A program made the translations under genes and the position numbers. A DNA stretch of 64,000 nucleotides. It comes from Membranipora membranacea. Taxonomy: Eukaryota; Bryozoa; Gymnolaemata; Cheilostomatida; Membraniporidae. The stretch is from positions 12,696,062 through 12,760,061 of the forward strand of contig OU612074.1 in the NCBI GenBank assembly GCA_914767715.1, given 5' to 3'. Below the pieces are notes generated by a model. That model was not told the origin of the DNA. It was given only the letters and a program-made list of their open reading frames with translations, and searched no databases. Each line of letters opens with the position of its first letter. The first letter of the stretch is position 1. Below are positions 55,790 through 64,000 of this stretch, piece after piece.

Positions 55790-57030
55790 TATTTTGGAAA
55801 ATGCGGACAATATTTTTTTCCTTAAAAATTGATCTCAATGCATAGAAAATGAACTGTAACCCATTAAGATATCATCCCCATCTTTTGAAGGCCTGAATTT
55901 CAGGTTCTTTCATTGTTTGAAAACGCGGAAAATCGTTTTCCGCGTTTTCGAAAATGTGGAAGATAGTTTTTCACCTTGAATTTCATGATGATGCTAAAAA
56001 AAACTACTGGAAAGACATTGAGACATCACCACTGTATCATATGAGTGTCTTGGGTAGAAATCAAGTGATAAAAATAATCTTTTGGAAAATGCGAAAAAAA
56101 GATTTTTCTCAAAAATTGATCTCAATGCATTGAAAATGGACTGTAACCCATTAAGATATCATCCCCATCTTTTAACGACCTGAATTTCAGGTTATTTCAT
56201 TTTTGGAAAACGCGGAAAATCGTTTTCCGTGTTTTCGAAAATGCGGAAAATCGTTTTTCACCTTGAATTTCAAGATGATGCTAAAAAAAACTACTGGAAA
56301 GACATTGAGACATCACCACTGTATCATATGAGTGTCTTGGGTAGAAATCAAGTGATAAAAATAATTGTTTTTTGGGAAATGCGGAAAAATAATTTTCCCC
56401 TCAAAAATTGATCTCAATGCATTGAAAATGGACTGTAACCCATTAAGATATCATCCCCATCTTTTAACGACCTGAATTTCAGGTTATTTCATTTTTGGAA
56501 AACGCGGAAAATCGTTTTCCGTGTTTTCGAAAATGCGGAAAATCGTTTTTCACCTTGAATTTCAAGATGATGCTAAAAAAAACTACTGGAAAGACATTGA
56601 GACATCACCACTGTATCATATGAGTGTCTTGGGTAGAAATCAAGTGATAAAAATAATTGTTTTTTGGGAAATGCGGAAAAATAATTTTCCCCTCAAAAAT
56701 TGATCTCAATGCATTGAAAATGGACTGTAACCCATTAAGATATCATCCCCATCTTTTAACGACCTGAATTTCAGGCTATTTCATTTTTGGAAAACGCTGA
56801 AAAAAGTTTTCCGCGTTTTCGAAAATGCGGAAAATCGTGGTTCACCTTAAATTTGTTGATGATGCTAAAAAAACTACTGGAAGGACCTTGAGACATCACC
56901 ACTGTATCATATGTGTGTTTTTGGTAGAAATCAAGTGATAAAAATAATTTTTTTTGGGAAATGTGGAAAAATAATTTTCCCCTCAAAAATTGATCTCAAT
57001 GCATAGAAAATGAACTACAACCCATTCCCA
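55790..57030 (+). repeat. 292-bp tandem repeat array, left arm of the MULE-like element
   Basis: Successive units begin with aaaatgcggaaaatcgtttt and contain ctactggaaagacattgaga and ggactgtaacccattaagat. The second and third are almost identical over 292 bp (the same 60-codon ORF appears at 56229 and 56521). Each unit contains small cggaaaatcgttttccg palindromes. Not protein-coding. Confidence 0.9.
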
Positions 57031-58199
57031 GCTTTTAACAGCCTGTTGTTTGTAAAATCAATCAGCAGATATGATCTTTTGTGGACACTGGATCATAAAG
57101 TACACAATTTGCCTTCCAATGGCACTACTGTATCATTTTTATTTTCTTGAAATGCAGGTAACTTTTTAAAATAATGTTGAACTGAAGTTTTAAATAATGC
57201 TTACTTACAAACGCAGAGACAGCATTCACCTCGCAATTTTGGTGGATCTGCTGGAGACAATTTTCTCTTGTTTACCCATCAATATAATCCGATAGAGCCA
57301 GAATGATAACCAATGCAAAGTGATTACTGATCCTGGTTGAATGTCAATATCCTGTCATGTGTTTACTGACGCAATATCAAATTGATAGTGAAATGCTTCC
57401 AACAGTGAGCTTTACCAAGGTGCCCTCAACAAACTGTTTCAAAGCGACATCTTTCGAAATTTTACATCAAAGCGGAAAAGATATGATGTCCCAAAACACT
57501 GATTTAGATACCAAGCGCAGTATATTGAGATCAAAGGAGTGAGGGCTCATGAAGGTGAAAGAAACAGATGTGAAGTATGAAACAACTGCGCAGTAGGAAC
57601 TCCTGGAAACAACAAAATAACTCAAACGCGAATCTCTAGTATTAGTATAGCACAGGTATAATTTTTGAGAAATTTTGTCAGATGGCCACTTATTGTATGG
57701 TTGCTACTTGCAGCTATAAATGGTAGCGCACAATCCTTGAATATCTGTAGAAAAGTGTATGTCGATATCTCACGCTTACTGAATCTCAATCTCATGTCAT
57801 CTGGACTGTTTAAGTTTCAGTATCTTTGGTGTTGGACAAAAACTACATACAGTTTGGTGTTGAATTGTACATTAATGTTGCCCACTGTCACTAAGATAAA
57901 GGTTGATATTTCACAAAAATTTTGTGTTCTTTCTTCCAACAAACTGTATTGATTACGGATTGAGTTATGACAGTAACGGTACTGGCAAAGTTAAGGGTAA
58001 ATAAGCGAGCTTCTTCAACTTTACAGCAGTATGACTTTGAAGCAGCAAAAAATGCTAACACATGCTCAAAATAGGAAATACTCTTTAACAAAAGGAGATG
58101 ATAAGTTCACAAATTATTTTACAGCCAGATTGAAAAGGACACTTACTTAGCTTTTTGTTTAGGAAATTAACTGGCACAATTCTTCGTTAGGGCAGAATT

Positions 58200-58218
58200 T
58201 AGTTCTATTTATTAATGG

Positions 58219-58254
<36 letters not shown>

Positions 58255-58992
58255 ATTCTATCACTAACATAAAATAATATGTTGCGAGATGAGGGTGTTC
58301 ATACTGAAAAGGAGCCAGCACATACAAGGAAAAATAAGATTAAACACTGATGGATGATTAAAAGAGAATATCATTTAAAATATGGATAGCATGCCTCAAA
58401 AAACAGTCTTTACCAAGGGCACTTCTGTGTTTAATTGTTCGATACTTGCCTGAGGGGCATTTAGCAAGAAAGTTGTTCATAAAGTGGTCATCGTCATGGA
58501 TATATCGGAGGGCAAGTGTTTTGGTATGCTTAGTCATAAGGCTGTCGAGATCATCTACTTGGAGTTTGAGCTTTGAGGCCTGATCAAAAAACTTGCTCAA
58601 ACGTTTCTTGTCTTTAGCAAAAATAGTAGTGTATAATACTGGTAAACAATAAGTGAGCAGGGAAACAATAAAACTTTTAAATAACATAGTGGCAAGGGGT
58701 ATGGTGCTAAGATGTACAAAATTCCTGACAATATACATTCGCTGCTCAGCTTTACTCACAACAGACTGAATGTGTTCTTCAAAGCGCAGCTTTTGATCTA
58801 ACATAATACCAAGATAAGTGACTTTGTCACACATAGTAATGCTTTCACCATTTAAAACAATAGGAGGGGTATGGGGCTTAGTTCGTTGAGTAGAAAATAA
58901 TATTTCCTGAGTTTTGCTGGCATTTAATAAAAGATCATAATCAGAACATTGCTTAGAAATCCTGTCTATCTCGTTAAAGTATGAGTCTATGG
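58200..58992 (-). mobile_element. LINE fragment nested in the MULE-like element
   Basis: The minus-strand frame includes SKTQEILFSTQRTKPHTPP, then VTYLGIMLDQKLRFEEHI, LATMLFKSFIVSLLTYCLPV and DDDHFMNNFLAKCPSGKYRT. It ends with a (caat)n-type 3' tail seen on the plus strand as tgattgattgattgattg at 58213-58255. Best-preserved copy of the family also present at 15962, 41150, 49093 and 50395. Catalytic YADD part is absent. Confidence 0.85.
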
Positions 58993-58999
58993 TCTTCAG

Positions 59000-60050
59000 T
59001 CATTCACTGCTGTCGGTGTCCGCAGCATAATTTGCATCAGGTAACATATCAATGTGCTCCTCAGTCAGTAGGCCTTCAAACTCTGGGCATTTGTGAGGTT
59101 TTCTTCTATAAAACAAGCTGTGTGACAGGCCTTTCAGATGGACGAGGCAAACTTGTTTCTTTTTATTTTCGTCTATGTAATACCCCCTAGTTAACAAGGT
59201 GTCAATACCTTGCTTGATCTTCTTGATTTCCCCAGAACATTGGTGGCATTTCTGGTCTGTTTTAATTGTTGTTGAGCGACAACGGTGGAAATAATCTCTA
59301 AGCTTATGGACCTTTGGGAGGCACCTATTCCTGTTCTGTGTGAGTCTTATCTTCTGGTGAGGCTTTCTGCTCTTCCTCGAACCAGGTTTAAGTATGTCGC
59401 TACTTGATGCAGGTCTACCATACTTTCTTGGCCTGCTCACTTTCCCTGTAAGGAGTTTCTGCCGCTTCATTTCTCTCTCTTTTTCTGTCATAGCTTTCCA
59501 TGTTTGGGATTTTACCTGCAGCTGAGGCCTGTACTTAGCTAATATAGATAGTGAACCATGATCAATAATGCTTAGTTATCTGTCAGGGCCTGCTGTGACA
59601 GTTTTGCAAAGTTTTGAGTGGATTTTGCATTCATCTCATGTTATAACACATTGTTTATAGCCTCACTGGTATTATTATAGTAGACCTCATCTAGGCCAAG
59701 GCCTGCGGCTTGACGCGCCGAAAGATTGACTCCTTTCTTAAACATGCTAGCCTGAAATTTTTTAAACCATTCGAAGAATCCTGGGCTGAGACTCTCCCAC
59801 TTGACCCTGAGGAGTTCTAGATTTTCATTGAAGGCACCTTCTGTGCAATTGGCAAGGGTATCTTTTCCATACAGAATATCATCAGATATACCATATCATC
59901 GTCCACCTCACGATTTCTTCTTACATCATAAATATTTTGCATGCTTTGCGGGAAGGATGAGCTGTTATCTGCCCTCAGATAGCCCCCTTCTCCTGATATA
60001 ATTGAAGCATAAATGCTTTTTGGATTCTTCCCGGAGCATGTAAGCTGATT
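59000..60050 (-). pseudogene. Transposase remnant of Mutator-like type
   Basis: On the minus strand, with one frame change and stops, it reads DILYGKDTLANCTEGAFNEN, LELLRVKWESLSPGFFEWFK, LDEVYYNNTSEAINNVL, then a stop. Farther on come SQTWKAMTEKEREMKRQ and an open frame of 163 residues (59491-59000) with CHQCSGEIKKIKQG and a Cys/His pattern. The YYNNTSEAINNVL stretch matches the T-N-x-x-E-S/A-x-N signature near the end of Mutator-like transposases, by memory of the family. Too damaged to be active. Confidence 0.5.
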
Positions 60051-60119
60051 TATTCTGCTTTTTGTGGACTACTTGGCGGGGTTGAACGGCTTCCTCTTTC
60101 TGCTGTTCCCATGTTCCTG

Positions 60120-60720
60120 AACTTCTATTGCATGTGGCTCTTTTTCCAAAAATGAAAAAAACCTGAAATTCAGGCCGTTCAAAGATGGGGATGACATCTT
60201 AATGAGTTACAGTTCATTTGCTATGCATTGAGATCCACTTTTGAGAAAAAAAAAATTTTCCGCATTTTCCAAAATGACTTTTTTTTCAATTGATTTTTAC
60301 CAAAAACACTCGTATACAGTGGTGATGTCTCAGTGTCTTTCCAGTAGTTTTTTTAGCATCATCAACAAATTCAAGGTGAAAACGATTTTCCGCATTTTCG
60401 ATAACGCAGAAAACAATTTTCCGCATTTTCCAAAAATGAAAAAACCTGAAATTTAGGCTTTTAAAAGATGGGGAAGATATATTAATGGGTGACAGTTCAG
60501 TTTCTATGCTTTGAGATCAATTTTGAGGAAAAAAATATTTTCCGAATTTTCCAAAAAACAATTCTTTTTCAATTGATTTCTACCAATAACACTCATATGA
60601 TACAGTGGTGATGTCTCAATGTCTTTCCAGTAGTTTTTTTGAGCATCATCAACAAATCCAAGGTGAAAAACGATTTTCCGCATTTTCGAAAACGCGGAAG
60701 CGATTGTCCGCGATTAAACT
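60120..60720 (-). repeat. Inverted minisatellite units, right arm of the MULE-like element
   Basis: About two units of the 292-bp repeat in reverse orientation (ttttccgcattttcgaaaac, then gtctttccagtagttttttt), mirroring the left arm. They make an imperfect giant inverted repeat. Confidence 0.85.
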
Positions 60721-61673
60721 GATTTTCCGCCCTTCCGTGTTTGCCAGAACTCCTCCGATGCGCTTCCTCCCTGCTTAAGATTATATACGACTTCGGCTGA
60801 AGGATCAACATTATGCCTTAACATGAACTTGTGATGTCAGCAACTTGTATCACATACATCAGACATATCGAATGACTCTGAGCTCATGTGATTTTGCAAC
60901 CACTTCGGTGTGGCAAAAGGAACTGTTTATAGCTCAATACGCTATTGAGATGCTTGTTTTTCTCCCAATAAAAACGTCACAGATGAGACATGTATTCTTA
61001 TTAAAGTTATATTTCTTCAAATTGAACTGATTTTCAAGCTGTGAACGATGATTGGGTTCTTTTGATGTGTCATGGCCCAGAATGTAATTTTATCAATTCC
61101 AATGTAACATGATCATCGGACCCGGAATTCCCTTGTATAAATTGCTGACTTTTATTGAGAATTCGATCTTTGCATCTTGTGATAGACTCGGACCCTGCCT
61201 GCTTCCTGATTTCCGGCTATTTCATGGTGTGTCAGGACCACACAGTATACAATAGAGCACATGGATTAACTTGATTGTAGCTGTCACTTTGTTTACTTGG
61301 TAAACAGAAAAATTAAATTGCTAAGTTGATACAGGGGTTAGCAAAAGCAAAGCTGTAACTTTGGCTTGTGTGAACATTAGGCCTACTATCCATGTATGGT
61401 GGCTTAGCTACAGCAAACCTGTAGCTTTGGCTTGTATGAACATTAGGCCTCCTATCCATATACTGTGGCTGTGGCGCAGTAATATCAGGCATACTCACAG
61501 GGTCTGGCGAGATAAAACTGTAGATAGTTCTGTAGTCCTTTTTATTTGGTTGACTCAGCTGTCAGTCTCTATAACGTAGTAAATTTAAGGGTTTAGAGAT
61601 TAGATTAGATATCTATGAGTTGCTGCTATGATGGGTGTGGTGGTGAAATATAACTTTTTGACTGAGTCAGAGT

Positions 61674-63884
61674 CATAGAGTTATTATATACTCTAGAGTG
61701 GACAATGCAGTGCTAAAAACGTCCCACTTAATTATTGCGAAATCCATGACACAACGCAATCTGGTTGTGCATGGCTAGTGCCTGTATCATATAACTTATC
61801 ATTGAGAATATACATAGTGGGAATGGAAATTTAAATTTTTAGAGCGCTCATAGCCATTTTTCGGAAGATTTTTCATGTGACACTATGTGGATCACTTGCA
61901 GGTATTTTCACTTTCAATTCCATGACGCAACGGAATCTGTGTTGACTTTATCTTTGACAATATTAGAACTGGACATACAAATTTAGTTGATTGAGCAATT
62001 ATAGCCATTTTTCAGAGAGTTTCAATGTAACACCATTTACATCACCTGCAGGTATTTTATCTTTTATACAGTATAAAATATTTTTCTTATTCTCTCATCA
62101 AAATAAGCCAAATATCAACCGCAAACACAGTGCTTAAATCGCAATGACAGGTCTCGCTGGTTTCTGCCACTTGTTAGGCATTTGTGTCCTGTCTCTCTAA
62201 CTAATGTGTTGCACACTCAGTCGGTTTATTTTGTCTGTTCAGTTCCAGCTACTCACAACGATTTGTGATAACATGGGGTACAAGTAGCCAGTGGGAAAGC
62301 AATTGGAGGTGAAAAAGTTTGCTGCTTGCCTTTATTGTTTTAAGAGCATTTTAAGCAATATCTTTGTACAACTTTTCATGTCACACTTTTAGATGGCTTG
62401 CAAGTGATTTCTTTAGCAGTCAGGAGACAAAATGATTTGTGTTATCCCCTTAAAACACTAAAATCTCAACCGCAAACACATCATCACGATAAAATCACAA
62501 TTACCTTGCTAGCCAGCTTTTGCCGCTGCCACTTGCCAGCCAGTTAAACGGTGTCCTGTCTCTCTAACTAAAATGTTACACACAGGCATAAAAGTAACAG
62601 TGTGGCTCTTAAATTTTGAGCTTAAAGATCTTGGGTTTTAATTTGGCTATGTCGTTGAAAGCTCTTAATTCCCACTCTAGGGTGGCCACTAGTTTTTGTA
62701 TTGCCGAAACTATTCACGCAAACACAGCAGGTTAAATTGACAAATGCTGAGTCGCCGAATATCAAGTTAACGTCAAACGAACAACTCAAGATTTATACTT
62801 GTCCAGATTGACCTTAGATTTTCTTAAATTCCCTCACTCAGTTTGGAAAATTGTATGAAAATGGCAGTCAGTTATCAGTTGCAACATGTTATGGAGAAAA
62901 CACCATAATATTGCGTCTTTGCAACTCCAATCTTCAGTTGAGATGAGTACAGAGGGCGTAATTTAAGTCTTTGATAATTTATTTCATCTCTAGGTACATT
63001 TATTAGTATTGAAATCTTTAAACCAAATTTATATATATCATTGGTCCAAATCTTTCTATTTGCACTCACCTCTGCGTTCTACCAACTTTCAGAAAATTCT
63101 ACCCACAAGACTGATATTAACATGGGTATATGAGTGCTGAGAAAGCCAATATACTTTAGCTCTCTCACCGATGTGACATTTTTAAGTTTACAGATATTTC
63201 AGATTTCTCTCCATACTCAAAATAAGGGATCATTTGGTTTGGTTGGGAGGGGGGGGATGAGGGGGCTGTTATAGTGATGCAATTTTCTCTGATTGTTGTT
63301 TACTTGTAAATGTAAACGTCAACAACATATACAATACTGTCACACCTCCAATCACTTCTACACAGTCTACTTGTACTTCATTTAATCAAAAATAGAATGA
63401 GCCCCTTGAGTGTGTAACATTAGTCTGAGCCCCCCAGACTTTGCCCCGCCCCCGGCAACGGGAAACATATAATATAAGTAAGAGAGTCGGACACAGCTAA
63501 TATGGCTGGCAAGTGGCAGTGCAAACAATTAAGCTAGCTTGGTAATTTCTATTTCATCACAATGATGTGTTTGCAGTTGAGATTTTGGCTTATTATAATG
63601 GGAAAACATTGGAATATTTTGCCAATAGCTGCAAGTGAAAATACCTGCAAGTGATCCACATAGTGGCACATGAATATTTTTTCGAAAGAATGGCTACAAG
63701 CACTCTCAAAATCTAAATTTCCATGCCAACTACGAATATTCTCAATGATAAGTTATATGATACAGGCACTAGCCATGCACAACCAGATTGCGTTGTGTCA
63801 TGGATTTCGCAATAATTAAGTAGGACAAAAACTGATGCTATTTTTGTACACATTGTCCACTCTAGAGTATATAATAACTCTATG
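61674..63884. mobile_element. hAT-like non-autonomous DNA transposon (2.2 kb) with 8-bp target duplication
   Basis: The termini catagagttattatatactc and its inverse (gagtatataataactctatg) begin inverted repeats of about 240 bp, with more inverted subterminal similarity farther in. Both sides are flanked by gtcagagt (61666-61673 and 63885-63892). The paralogous site near 23038-23050 has a single gtcagagt with the same flanks. An 8-bp duplication with CA...TG ends fits the hAT superfamily. No transposase-like frame is seen. Internal repeats of about 150 bp are present (tttgcaggtatttt-like and tctcaaccgcaaacac). Confidence 0.75.
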
Positions 63885-64000
63885 GTCAGAGTTCTCCAGA
63901 TGTTGTTCCTCTACTATTTAGATAATTTGAGGACACTCTAATGGCTGGTTCACATTGTCCCAGATGACACTAGGATGCCATCCTAGATGCTTATCCCAGA

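Larger units (their letters stand above)
55781..60753 (-). mobile_element. Mutator-like (MULE) DNA transposon with minisatellite arms
   Basis: Flanked by imperfect 10-bp duplications, tccgaagtgc (55771-55780) and tccgatgcgc (60754-60763), each one base from the unoccupied sequence tccgaagcgc in the left copy near 22152. The left arm consists of about four 292-bp tandem units (55790-57030). The right arm holds about two inverted units (60130-60720). The interior holds a decayed minus-strand coding region (59000-60050) and a nested LINE. Target duplication length, long terminal repeats and the coding remnant agree with Mutator-like elements. Confidence 0.65.
51547..63942. repeat. Right copy of the promoter/first-exon duplication, expanded by insertions
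   Basis: About 4 kb of duplicated sequence is spread over 12.4 kb. It is interrupted by a 250-bp segment (about 51698-51945), a LINE fragment (about 53960-54526), a Mutator-like element (55781-60753) and a hAT-like element (61674-63884). A block at 53110-53755 is not homologous to the left copy. A 70-bp tandem duplication at about 61330-61480 is specific to this copy. Confidence 0.85.

Noticed and set aside
56229-56703. Two identical 60-codon ORFs
   Set aside because: They arise because consecutive 292-bp repeat units are almost identical; no domain and no gene context.
58200-58260. CRISPR-like direct repeats
   Set aside because: It is a tetranucleotide (tgat)n tail of a LINE; there are no spaced repeats and the DNA is eukaryotic.
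59000-59491. Stand-alone 163-residue nuclear protein gene
   Set aside because: The frame extends upstream into transposase-like sequence within the MULE-like element, so it is better read as the C-terminal part of a decayed transposase.

Overview
This is eukaryotic, animal-type DNA: AT-rich, with short coding blocks flanked by GT-AG splice sites and embedded in noncoding sequence, tRNA-derived SINEs, truncated LINEs and DNA transposons. The protein modules (fibronectin type III, ShKT, PAN-like, C-type lectin, mucin-like stalks) point to an invertebrate metazoan. I cannot fix the phylum from the sequence alone. I see no prokaryotic gene organisation; most long ORFs are intronic or repeat shadows.

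The core is one large plus-strand gene (about 19476 to 45225 or 47623), predicted to encode a single-pass surface receptor. A signal peptide is split between a 27-nt first exon and an exon 4.7 kb downstream. It is followed by about 12 FN3 modules, a Ser/Thr-rich stalk, a membrane-proximal region with a furin-like RKKR site, a transmembrane segment, and a cytoplasmic tail with spaced tyrosines (YDDV, YDHL-x11-YDSI, YET[VM]). The YDHL/YDSI pair fits the ITAM consensus. There are two possible transmembrane exons, a readthrough short tail, and three tandem copies of a two-exon terminal cassette whose phases make them mutually exclusive.

The locus looks like a tandem array. The first 3.3 kb hold the terminal cassette of an upstream relative and are duplicated at 45244-49005. 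The promoter and first exon of the main gene (about 19115-23110) are duplicated at 51547-63942, so a further member probably starts at 52171 and continues beyond the window. Between 3.8 and 17.4 kb lie mostly broken mosaic receptor exons: PAN-like plus mucin repeat, C-type lectin, a signal-peptide exon, four ShKT domains, a paralogous transmembrane exon with a nonsense codon, and a tyrosine-motif tail.

Several exons of the main gene also carry stops or frameshifts (stalk exon, FN3 module 13). These exons are phase-symmetric, so skipping could preserve the frame; otherwise the gene is partly pseudogenised or the assembly contains errors. Comparing the two copies of the duplication shows three insertions against an empty site: a hAT-like element with an 8-bp target duplication, a Mutator-like element with minisatellite arms, and a LINE fragment. 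The right end of the window is almost entirely transposon and duplicated noncoding DNA. All exon models are made by eye from reading frame, phase and splice dinucleotides.
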